Shown: in pieces, positions 54,650 to 64,000 of the stretch
How positions within the stretch are numbered: position 1 is the first letter of the stretch
How the letters are laid out: each line of letters begins with the position of its first letter
DNA from: Thereva unica
Taxonomy: Eukaryota; Arthropoda; Insecta; Diptera; Therevidae
Assembly: GCA_949987705.1 (NCBI GenBank)
Contig: OX465281.1
Span: forward strand, 155,634,393-155,698,392
Direction: 5' to 3'
Length of the DNA: 64,000 bases
The notes under the pieces: model-generated
The model's database searches: none
Told to the model about the DNA's origin: nothing
Seen by the model: the letters and a program-made list of their open reading frames with translations, nothing else
Position numbers and translations under genes: made by a program

Positions 54650-55880
54650 CGGTCCATAATACTCTTAAAAAGAGTAGTTCTGGTCAGCCTACCTGAAGGC
54701 AATCTTCGAACTATGCTTTTGTACAAGTCTTCGCATTCTACATCTGCTGCACTTTGTTTGACTTGGACCGGTAATTCTTCAACCTCCCAAAAGGATCTCA
54801 ATATTGAGCCAAGATCACGATCATTGGAAATACTATGTGCTTGGATATGAAATGATTGTATTGCAGACTCATCTTCCGTTGTCTCTGCCTTCCGCCTATC
54901 AACCAACCAATTAAAGAGTTCTGAGCAGTAGGTGTGCCGATCGGGCCTTTAATTATTCCGTTTAGGATTAACATTAAATACACCTCAGCTCCAAGTAATA
55001 GGTCAATTTTCCACGGTAAATGGTAATAGGGGTCAGCAAGATTGAGGCCATCTAAATGGTTCCATTTTTCGATTGGTAGAGTTGAATGTGGTAACATTTT
55101 TGTTATCGATGGAACAATTAGGGCCGTAACAGGAAGTTGTACGTGTGTTAAGGTATCTTTTGGATGTATTAAGAGGTAGATTCGCTTGGTAGCTTGAGTA
55201 GTCGATGTATGTATACCATTGATAGTGACTGATACAGGGGAACCTTTCATATTGAGTTGTCTTGCTGCAGCTTGAGTAATGAAAGAAACTTCCGATCCTG
55301 AGTCAACAATAGCTCGTAGTGTCAGCATACCTGTTTTGGTTGGTACATTTACTAATGCAGTGGAAAGAAGGGCTCTAGTTAAAGGTTTGTTTTGATTAGT
55401 ACAGCAGAACGAACGAACCTTGCTCACTATTCAAATTGGAAGCTGATGTCCCTGAAGAAGAATTTGGAATATTAGAAGTTTGTGTCTTATTGGGTAATGA
55501 ACCTTGTGGAGCAGTTCTATGTAATAAGGTGTGATGAGTTTTGCCGCATGTTCTGCATCTAAATTTACTCAAACAGGCTGAAGTGGAGTGAGAAGTTGAA
55601 AGGCAATTAAAACATAACTTGTTTGACTTCACAATGTCATATTTTTTCTGATGAGGAAAATTTAAAAATTTTGAACATTTCGGTAGTGTATGATCCTTTT
55701 TACAGCACTGGCATTAGTCGTTGCTGAGGAAACGAAGTGGGTGAGGTATTTGGAAGTTGATCCAGTGGAAGTGCGTTGTTGGGTGTTAGGTTTGTATTCT
55801 GCGATGGCTTCAAGCATACGAAACCGTTGTTGTTCACCGTTACACCATGAGGTGAAGATAATTAAAAATCACTTGTTCTT
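54650..55880 (-). pseudogene. BEL/Pao gag-protease scrap
   Basis: Reading on the minus strand, a capsid-end piece and a first knuckle come first (to about 55640), then CFNCLSTSHSTSAC and CRTCGKTHHTLLH, and the protease VDSGSEVSFI. The usual linker with LLLGAEVYL and LIGWLIGG and the region before reverse transcriptase (FWEVEELP, FKS) end at 54650. At least three frame breaks are present. It is a different lineage from the intact element: the protease has the standard DSG. Confidence 0.87.
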
Positions 55881-56171
55881 ATTATAATTATTATTATTAT
55901 ATATTACGTATAAAGAACACTGTTTTTAATTGTTGTCACTTATTATATTGTTATTTATGATAAAATTGATACTGTATATCTATATCTATAAAAATCTCGT
56001 GTCACAGTGTTTGTTACCGTACTCCTCCGAAACGGGTTGACCAATTTGCATGAAATTTTTTGTGTATATTTGGTAGGTCTGAGAATAGGTCGTAGGCTAT
56101 TTTTTATACCTTTAACCAAAAACACAGCTGCAAAATCGAAACTAAAATGGTTATTTTAGGAATTTTCACTT

Positions 56172-56318
56172 CATTTTAGTTTCAATAGCTTCATGGCCTA
56201 CCTATTGTTTGACAAATGTAAAATTGTCATTAAATTGAATCATTACATTTAATGAAAATTTCAAATTTACGCAGCTGTCAAACAATAGGTAGGCCATGAC
56301 GCTATTGAAACTAAAATG
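56172..56318. repeat. Hairpin MITE-like segment in the Helitron
   Basis: CATTTTAGTTTCAATAGC and, further in, CATGGCCTACCTATTGTTTG are matched by their reverse complements ending at 56318. The loop is about 40 bp. Confidence 0.75.
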
Positions 56319-56683
56319 ATCCATTGCGGCCGTCTCAAGAGGGCGGTGTACCACTTTCTTCACAACCACCTCGACATGGGTATCAAATGAAAGGGTATGA
56401 TAAGTAGAATACAATAAGCAATGTAGTATACAAAATATATCTTTAGATCCATGGCGGCCGTCTCAAGAGGGCGGGGTACCACTTTCTTCACAACCACCTC
56501 GACATGGGTATCAAATGAAAGAGTATGATAAGTAGAATACAATAAGCAATGTAGTATACAAAATATATCCTTAGATCCATGGCGGCCGTCTCAAGAGGGC
56601 GGGGTACCACTTTCTTCACAACCACCTCAACATGGGTATCAAATGAAAGGGTATGTTAAGTAGAATATAATAAGCAATGTAGT
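56319..56683 (+). repeat. Third 128-bp array, left part
   Basis: Three units lie directly before the hAT-like insertion. The right part resumes at 61066 in phase. Confidence 0.93.
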
Positions 56684-57012
56684 ATACAAAACAGGCATTA
56701 ATCAATTAAATTTTCAATCAATTAATTAATTGATTAAAAAATTTATTGCGATTAATTTAATTGCAATTAAAATTAATTGCGATTGAACTATTAATTGCAC
56801 CCCACAATTAATTTATTTGGATTAATCTGTATTAATTGTATATTAGAACTAAATCAATTGCAATTAATTTATCAATTGCAATTAATTTTGTCAATTGTTC
56901 TAAAAAACAATTAAAACTAACAATTATTCCGCTTCAATATAGATATAGACACTCCAATTTTATATGATCCTGCCATTTTTTTGGAGAATCATTCATATAA
57001 AGAGCATAATAT

Positions 57013-58270
57013 GAAAAAAAATATGGGGAGTATGGCGGCCAAAATGGCTGAAAGAAGAAAAATTCAAAATGGGGGACTAATTTTGGAAATTGTGCTCCGA
57101 TTGTGCTGTAAATTAGTGTCGGGGGGTTTTGAGGGATCCAAATGACAAATTTGGGGTTAAAATTTTAAAATTCAAAATGGCGGACTAATTTTGGCAATTG
57201 TGCTCCGATTGTGCTGAAAATTAGTGTCGGAGGGTTTTGAGGGATCCCAATGACAAATTTGTGGTTAAAATTTTAAAATTCTAAATGGCGGACTAGTTTT
57301 GGGAATTGTGCTCCGATTGTGCTGTAAATTAGTGTCGGGGGGTTTTGAGGGATCCAAATGACAAATTTGGGGTTAAAATTTTAAAATTCAAAATGGCGGA
57401 CTAATTTTGGCAATTGTGCTCCGATTGTGCTGAAAATTAGCGTCAGGGGGTTTTGAGGGACCCAAATGACAAATTTGTGGTCAAAATTTTAAAATTAAAA
57501 ATGGCGGAAAATTTTGGAAATTGTGCTCCGATTGTGCTGAAAATTAGTGTCGGGGGGTTTTGAGGGATCCAAATGACAAATTTGTGGTTAAAATTTTAAA
57601 ATTCAAAATGGCGGACTAGTTTTGGCAATTGTGTTCCGATTGTACTGAAAATTAGTGTCGGAGGGTTTTGAGGGATCCCAATGACAAATTTGTGGTTAAA
57701 ATTTTAAAATTCTAAATGGCGGACTAGTTTTGGCAATTGTGCACCGATTGTGCTGAAAATTAGTGTCGGGGGGTTTTGAGGGATCCAAATGACAAATTTG
57801 GGGTTACAATTTTAAAATTCAAAATGGCGGACTAATTTTGGCAATTGTGCTCCGATTGTGCTGAAAATTAGTGTCAGGGGGTTTTGAGGGATCCAAATGA
57901 CAAATTTGTGTTTAAAATTTTAAAATTCAAAATGGCGGACTAGTTTTGGCAATTGTGTTCCGATTGTACTGAAAATTAGTGTCGGGGGGTTTTGAGGGAT
58001 CCAAATGACAAATTTGTGGTTAAAATTTTAAAATTCAAAATGGCGGACTAGTTTTGGCAATTGTGTTCCGATTGTACTGAAAATTAGTGTCGGGGGGTTT
58101 TGAGGGATCCAAATGACAAATTTGTGGTCAACATTTCAAAATTCAAAATGGCGGACTAATTTTTGCAATTGTGTTCCGATTGTAATGAAAATTTGTGTCA
58201 GGGGGTTTTGAGGGATCCAAATGACAAATTTGTGATCAAAATTTTAAAATTCAAAATGGCCGACTAATTT
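57013..58270. repeat. 108-bp tandem repeat, about 11-12 units
   Basis: GACAAATTTG recurs at 57144, 57252, 57360, 57468, 57575, 57683, 57791, 57899, 58007, 58115 and 58223. Each unit has AAAATGGCGGACTA and GGGTTTTGAGGGATC. Two unit variants (GTGCTCCG and GTGTTCCG) are interspersed. Confidence 0.95.
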
Positions 58271-58799
58271 TGTAGTTTTAGATGGGTGGGAGTATCATTG
58301 CTACCATATTCATGAAAATAGGTCCTAGGGTTACTTAAATTCAGGGTGATACGTAAACCTGCACCAAAACAAAATCGCACTAGCGGCTAAACCATTACGA
58401 CTCCAACCACCCCCTTTCCCTCCCATACTATCCAAAACCTAACCAAAGTCAGCCGCTTTGAAAAATCAACGGATACTGTATATCAAAAACGAAACCGTAA
58501 TTTTTTTTGCGTTGTAGTGGTGTATTTTATGTTATATGGTAAAGCGAATTACCGTAAAATTTGGCATGAATATAATACGCGTTAATACTGATCATGGGCG
58601 CAATAACAGTACTTGTTCCTTATAACCCTAATAAAATGTACTATCAATAACCTATCTCAAAAAACCTAAACAAAAATATATATCATAAAAAAATGTATGT
58701 GTGTCTGGGCACATTTTGGAAATTAAGACCTCTATGGTCATTCTATATGTCCAAATCAATCTTAGTCCTACAGAAGGATAAAGGTCAATAAATTTTGTA

Positions 58800-60450
58800 T
58801 ATACAATAATACATAATACATAATACGTAATCCGTAATATATAATACATATGTAAATAATACATAGAACATAATTCATAGTACATATTACACAATATAGT
58901 ACATAGTAGTAGTGAATAATACATAGTTCATAGTAAATAGTACATAGCACTTAGTACATAGAACATAACACATAGAACATTGTACATAGTACATAGTTCA
59001 TAGTAAATAGTACATAATACATAATAGATAATACAAAACATAATACATAGTTCATAGTACATAGTGCAAGTACATAGTACATAATACCTTTTACATAGAA
59101 CATAGTATATAGTGTTTGGTACAAAGTACATAATATTTAGTAGAAAATACATAATACAGAGTATATAGTGCAAAGTACATAGCAGATAACACATAGTTCA
59201 TAATACTTAGTCATAGTACAGAATAAATAGTACATAATCGCAGTACATAGTATATAATACCTAATACATAGTACATTGTGAACAGTATATGGTACCTAAT
59301 CATAGCCCCCAATACATAGTACATAATACATAGTACAAAGTACATAGTACATACTTCATAGTACATAATTCATAGTAAGTAGCACATAGTCCGTAATGCG
59401 AAGTACATAATACCTAGTACATAGCACATTATACATAGTACATAATACCTTGTACATAGTACATAGCACATAAAACATAGTTGACAGTATATAGTAGGTA
59501 GTATATAGTCCAAAATAAATAGTATATAATACTTAATACATAGTTCAAAGTACAAAATATATAGTTCATAGTACATAATTCATAGTAAATAACACATAGT
59601 CCGTAATGCAAAGTACATAATACCTAGTACATAGAAGCTTATACATAGTACATAATACCTTGTGCATAGTACATAGCACATAAAACATAGTTGACAGTAT
59701 ATAGTAGGTAGTATATAGTCCAAAATAAATAGTACATAATACATAATACATAGTACAAAGTACATAGTTCATAGTACATAATTCAAAGTAAATAGCACAT
59801 AGTCCGTAATGCAAAGTACATAATACGTAGTACATAGCAGATTATACATAGTACATAATACCTTGTACATAGTACATAGCACATAAAACATAGTTGACAG
59901 TATATAGTAGATAGTATATAGTCCAAAATAAATAGTATATAATACATAATACATAGTACAAAGTACATAATATATAGTTCATAGTACATAATTCATAGTA
60001 AATAGCACATAATCCGTAATAAAGTACATAATACCTAGTACATAGAAGATTATACATAGTACATAATACATTGTGCATAGTACATAACACATAAAACATA
60101 GTTGACAGTATATAGTAGGTAGTATACAGTCCAAAATAAATAGTACATAATACATAATACATAGTACGAAGTACATAGTACATACTTCATAGTACATAAT
60201 TCATAGTAAGTAGCACATAGTCCGTAATGCAAAGTACATAATACCTAGTACATAGCAGATTATACATAGTACATAATACCTTGTGCATAGTACATAGAAC
60301 ATAAAACATAGTTGACAGTATATAGTCCATAATAAATAGTACATAGTACATATCGCATAGTACATAGTCCGTGTACATAGTACCTAATACATAGTGCATA
60401 ACACTTAGTATATAGCACGTAGTACATATTGCTATATGTTACATAATAAT
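58800..60450. repeat. TACATAGTACATAA array with a roughly 210-bp higher order
   Basis: Ten-base words such as TACATAGTAC and ATAATACATA fill 1.65 kb. TCCGTAAT recurs at 59389, 59600, 59803, 60013 and 60221, so a 203-211 bp unit was amplified over the short words. The long tyrosine/cysteine-rich frames on the minus strand are a by-product of the repeat. Confidence 0.92.
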
Positions 60451-60890
60451 ATATAATACACTAGTCCCTCTTTAAACACAAAACGAAAAATAGCAAAAAA
60501 AATCAAACACAAAACGAAATTCTCTTCTGTAAAAAATTCTCTTCCGGTCAAACAAAAAAACATAAAATAAAAAAAAATCTCTTCTAAAAATGGATTGCTC
60601 CATTGATTTCGATTTCGAAAAATGTTGAAAATGGCACAACTAGAATGTTATTATAGATAACTCATACAATACAAACTAAAATCCCCAAAGCCAAATTGTT
60701 CCCCCACGGCACGCAAAAAATTGACCGTGACGCAAAGGTGCGCAACGTGGCTAAAAAAGTTTTTACTTTAAAAACTAAAAACACGCTTTTTAAAATGAAC
60801 TAATAAAAAATAACATACTACTACTCTTTCCATATAATAATAAATTTTAATTTTTAGTTTTTAATCAAATCCATAAAAATGATTGACAAT
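60451..60890. other. Non-repetitive part of the hAT-like element
   Basis: Nothing coding is visible. AAACACAAAACGAAA and TCTCTTC words are duplicated at 60475-60580. Confidence 0.5.
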
Positions 60891-61065
60891 TGATTAATCG
60901 TCTTTAATTGTGGAAACTCACGACTAACAATTAATTAATTGTTAATTGCGAGTTTTCACAATTACAATTAATTAATTGTTAATTGCAGTAGACGTGATTA
61001 ACAATTAATTAATTGTCAATTTTTAATCGTCCAGAAATTTAGTTTTGCCCAACACTGATACAAAA

Positions 61066-61975
61066 TATATCTTTAGATCCATGGCGGCCGTCTCAAGAGG
61101 GCGGGGTACCACTTTCTTCACAACCACCTCGACATGGGTATCAAATGAAAGGGTATGATAAGTAGAATACAATAAGCAATGTAGTATACAAAATATATCT
61201 TTAGATCCATGGCGGCCGTCTCAAGAGGCCGGATTACCACTTTCTTCACAACCACCTCAACATGGGTATCAAATGAAAGGGTATGTTAAGGAGAATACAA
61301 TAAGCAATGTAGTATACAAAATATATCTTTAGATCCATGGCGGCCGTCTAAAGAGGCCGGATTACCACTTTCTTCACAATCCCCTCGACATGGGTATCAA
61401 ATGAAAGGGTATGATAAGTAGAATACAATAAGCAATGTAGTATACAAAATATATCTTTAGATCCATGGCGGCCGTCTCAAGAGGCCGGATTACCACTTTC
61501 TTCACAACCACCTTAACATGGGTATCAAATGAAAGGGTATGATAAGTAGAATACATTAAGCAATGTAGTATACAAAATATATCTTTAGATCCATGGCGGC
61601 CGTCTCAAGAGGGCGGGGTACCACTTTCTTCACAACCACCTCGACATGGGTATCAAATGAAAGGGTATGATAAGTAGAATATAATAAGCAATGTAGTATA
61701 CAAAATATATCTTTAGATCCATGGCGGCCGTCTCAAGAGGCCGAATTACCACTTTCTTCACAACCACCTCGACATGGGTATCAAATGAAAGGGTATGATA
61801 AGTAGAATACAATAAGTAATGTAGTATACAAAATATATCTTTAGATCCATGGCGGCCGTCTAAAGAGGCCGGATTACTACTTTCTTCACAATCCCCTCAA
61901 CATGGGTATCAAATGAAAGGGTATGATAAGTAGAATACAATAAGCAATGTAGTAGACTCAATATACCGATTCATG
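61066..61975 (+). repeat. Third 128-bp array, right part
   Basis: AGATCCATGG recurs at 61075, 61203, 61331, 61459, 61587, 61715 and 61843, always exactly 128 bp apart. The units are very alike, which points to recent amplification. A short decayed unit follows at 61965. Confidence 0.96.
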
Positions 61976-62116
61976 GCGGCCGACGCAAGACCCATGTTCA
62001 TTGAGGCATTTCATCTATGTAAAATTCATATCTCGAAAAATATAAAGTCAATGGATGGTTTTTATTGTTTACTATTGACTTATTGGTGCAGCGTAGGCGC
62101 ACCGGGTCCCAGCTAG

Positions 62117-62366
62117 TATATATATAGATTTATATTCTCTTTTTGGTTCGAACCGACTGTGTCAGGACACGAGGGCGTAAGTAGCGAGAGATGCCGGAAA
62201 TTGGTTCGATCGATAACACGATGGGGACGGAACGGAACACGGCAAGATCACTGAACTTTGCGTTCGGTGATCGATGGAGTGTTCCGACTGATCGTTTTGA
62301 TCGTGTCGGAAGTTGTTGTGTGACATTGCGTAAAGTTTGGTAATTAAACTTTACGCGGTCACTACA
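62117..62366 (-). repeat. Probable 3' LTR (partial) of the third gypsy element
   Basis: A G-rich purine tract (on the minus strand GCTAGGGGGGGAGTA) ends at 62367, and the LTR should start at TGTAGTGACC, 62366 downwards. A hairpin GTAAAGTTTGG...AAACTTTAC lies at its beginning. The far end is unclear: either near 62158 or cut by the Helitron at 62116. Confidence 0.6.
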
Positions 62367-62387
62367 TACTCCCCCCCTAGCGTAGCG

Positions 62388-64000
62388 TTAACGGAATGTT
62401 ACCGCTTTAAACGGCTTAGCTTCGTTGTCGCGGTCGCAACCGAAGGCTGGCTTTAGCCTGTCAATGGATATTGACTTGGTTGTGCCGTTCAATTTGACGA
62501 CGAAGTGTTTTCGTAATCGTTTGATTACTTCATATGGGCCCTCGTATGGAGGTTCGAAAGGTTTTCGAACTCTGTCGACACGTATGAAAACGTAGTCGGC
62601 GTTCTCCAGGGCTTCTGGCACATAGACATCCTTTTGGACGGGTTGCCGAGGATGTATTGCCTTAATGTTCTGCATATGAGAACGAAGGCGAGAGAGGAAT
62701 TCTGATTCTTCAATTGGATTTTCATCGGTTGTGATAGAAATCGAATTGGGAAGTCTCAGATTCTGACCGTATACGAGCTCGGCTGGTGAGCATTGTAAGT
62801 CGGTCTTAATTGCCGTGCGTATGCCTAACATGACAAAGGGCAAGTCTTCACTCCAATGAGTAGTGTTGTCCCTTGCCATTAAGGCTGCTTTTAGTTGCCT
62901 GTGGAACCGCTCAACCATCCCGTTTGCTTGCGGATGGTAGGCGGTGGTCCGGATTTGATGAGTGCCGAGTAATTTGGCAACTTCATTGAACAGTTTCGAT
63001 TCGAACTGCGTACCTTGATCGGTTGTGATCTCGAGTGGTACGCCGAATCGTGGGACAAATTCAGTGACGAATTTCTTTGCCACTGTTGAAGCTGAGATAT
63101 CCCGAATTGGGTATGCCTCAGGCCATCGCGTGAATCTATCGACTATCGTTAAGATATAAGAGTATGCACGAGATGGGGGTAGGGGTCCCACTATATCCAT
63201 ATGGATATGGTCAAATCTATTATTTGGAAGTTTGAAAGCCTCCAATGGAGATTTGGTATGTCGTGAAACTTTGGACTTTTGGCAACCTAGGCATGATCGA
63301 GACCACTCATTGCAGTCTTTATTGATCGATGGCCAGAAGTATTTCTTGGTAACGGATCGTCTTGTAGCGCGGATACCAGGATGAGAGAGACTATGTTCGG
63401 AGTTGAACGCTAGTCTCCGTAAGGAAATGGGTATGTAAGGCCTAGGAATGCCTAAACTATTTTCACACCACACCTGATGGGCGGTAAATGGTATTGGTGT
63501 GAGGACTAATTTTACCCGTGAGCCGTTGCTGGGGTGCTCTTGTAGAGAATTCAACTCTGTGTCACCTTGTTGAGCCTGAGCCAGTGTAGGCAGGTCGAAG
63601 GTGACCGAGTCGACGTTGTCGGTTGCTAGTGAGCGTGACAAGTAGTCCGCGACAACGTTTTGTTTACCCGACACATGTCTGATGTCTGTGGTAAACTGAG
63701 AGATTAGACCCAAATGTCTGGTCTTTCGAGGGGATCGTTCGGTCTTTGTGTGAAGGGCGCGAACCAGTGGTTTGTGATCAGTATAGACCACGAAATTGCG
63801 TCCTTCAACGAAATAACGGAAGTGTTTGATCGCTGCATAGATTGCGAGGAGTTCGCGATCGAATGCAGAGTACTTCCGTTCGGTTGGTGACAGCTTTTTG
63901 GAATAAAAAGCTAGAGGTTGCCACCGATGACCGTTGAATTGTTCCAAAACGCCTCCGATTGCATAATCAGAGGCGTCAGTCGTAAGACTGTATTTTGCAT
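62388..64000 (-). CDS. pol: Third Ty3/gypsy element, Pol (RNase H and integrase), open at the window edge
   Basis: The frame is open from the right window edge to a stop at 62388; the first codons in the window already read TTDASDYAIGGVLE, the beginning of RNase H. YTDHKPLVRAL and the closing HVSGKQNVVADYLSR follow. The integrase has the HHCC finger (HSLSHPGIRAT ... CLGC), then DIVGPLPP, TTDQGTQFES and NGMVERFHRQLK with the D, D and E residues, and a GPY/F-type C-terminal module (PYEGPYEVI). There is no chromodomain. No break is visible in the 537 codons present, so this copy may be young. It resembles the CsRn1/Kabuki type, but that is tentative. Confidence 0.92.
   Translation of the reverse strand, partial: AKYSLTTDASDYAIGGVLEQFNGHRWQPLAFYSKKLSPTERKYSAFDRELLAIYAAIKHFRYFVEGRNFVVYTDHKPLVRALHTKTERSPRKTRHLGLISQFTTDIRHVSGKQNVVADYLSRSLATDNVDSVTFDLPTLAQAQQGDTELNSLQEHPSNGSRVKLVLTPIPFTAHQVWCENSLGIPRPYIPISLRRLAFNSEHSLSHPGIRATRRSVTKKYFWPSINKDCNEWSRSCLGCQKSKVSRHTKSPLEAFKLPNNRFDHIHMDIVGPLPPSRAYSYILTIVDRFTRWPEAYPIRDISASTVAKKFVTEFVPRFGVPLEITTDQGTQFESKLFNEVAKLLGTHQIRTTAYHPQANGMVERFHRQLKAALMARDNTTHWSEDLPFVMLGIRTAIKTDLQCSPAELVYGQNLRLPNSISITTDENPIEESEFLSRLRSHMQNIKAIHPRQPVQKDVYVPEALENADYVFIRVDRVRKPFEPPYEGPYEVIKRLRKHFVVKLNGTTKSISIDRLKPAFGCDRDNEAKPFKAVTFR

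Larger units (their letters stand above)
56692..61057. mobile_element. hAT-like element of 4.4 kb made of minisatellites
   Basis: An exact 8-bp duplication ATACAAAA lies at 56684-56691 and 61058-61065, and removing the element restores the 128-bp array. The ends are CAGGCATTAATC and, in reverse, CAGTGTTGGGCA; the left end may have lost TGTTGG. ATTAATTG words crowd 250 bp inside the left end and 170 bp inside the right. No transposase is present: the body is a 108-bp array, unique text at 58270-58790 and a TACATAG array. Confidence 0.85.
55985..62116 (+). mobile_element. Non-autonomous Helitron carrying the 128-bp array
   Basis: The left end has TCTATAAAAATCTCGTGTCA and then text typical of insect Helitron starts, with the exact first TC uncertain (55979-55986). 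The right end has the hairpin GGTGC...GCACC at 62089-62107, followed by GGGTCCCAGCTAG, i.e. a CTAG terminus before T. There is no coding sequence. The inside is the 128-bp array, split by a hAT-like element. Confidence 0.75.

Noticed and set aside
58652..60399. Several tyrosine- and cysteine-rich proteins on the minus strand
   Set aside because: They are translations of the TACATAG array in frames that happen to lack stops; they recur with the repeat period and have no other support.
61066..61975. A CRISPR array
   Set aside because: The repeat unit is 128 bp with no unique spacers and the context is an insect-like genome; it is a minisatellite.

Overview
This 64-kb window contains no host gene that I can recognise. 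It is a block of nested and broken mobile elements from an animal genome, most likely an insect and probably a fly. The reasons are the mix of families: a BEL/Pao element primed by tRNA-Tyr, an env-bearing Ty3/gypsy element of the errantivirus type, an mdg3-like gypsy primed by tRNA-Leu, Transib-like, Tigger/pogo-like and hAT-like DNA elements, Helitrons and Helentrons, plus very short intron-like segments of 46-59 nt. The species assignment is inference.

Layout. 1-854: tail of a non-LTR retrotransposon, with the reverse transcriptase cut by the window edge. 855-3748: mostly unassigned. 3749-15143: a BEL/Pao element on the minus strand with an intact 1744-residue polyprotein. Its upstream LTR was invaded by a 1.0-kb foldback element and a Tigger relic, both sitting in TA repeats. 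15772-23437: an errantivirus-like element on the plus strand with identical 294-bp LTRs, gag, a twice-frameshifted pol and an env whose signal peptide appears to be supplied by a spliced leader exon. 25440-31360: a diverged BEL LTR on the plus strand, split by an internally deleted mdg3-like gypsy (25742-29520) with identical LTRs and followed by a second partial LTR and an unusually long primer-binding site. 31400-39000: non-LTR and hAT scraps, a first block of a 128-bp repeat and several foldbacks.

39026-41092: a rearranged Helentron piece (helicase end, endonuclease, then Rep start) and a tRNA-derived SINE. 41641-47802: a second gypsy element whose gag is split by a 1.5-kb Transib-like foldback and whose pol is ended by a MITE. 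48740-50440: a second 128-bp repeat block. 50820-54378: Helentron helicase and endonuclease pieces, including a tandem duplication in which only one unit carries a SINE, and a second copy of the rearranged Helentron piece. 54650-55880: a BEL gag-protease scrap. 55985-62116: a non-coding Helitron built around a third 128-bp array, itself split by a 4.4-kb hAT-like element full of minisatellites. 62117-64000: a third gypsy element, on the minus strand, open at the right edge.

The most interesting signals are: (1) a conserved series of short intron-like segments on the antisense strand of the BEL LTRs; (2) a Transib-like foldback whose ends carry the exact V(D)J recombination heptamer and a 5-bp CGACG target duplication; (3) a 38-nt complement of tRNA-Tyr after one BEL LTR, whose only mismatch lies at the position copied from tRNA residue 58; (4) Helentron fragments with endonuclease placed before Rep, in two copies; and (5) LTR elements with identical LTRs that nevertheless lack or break pol.
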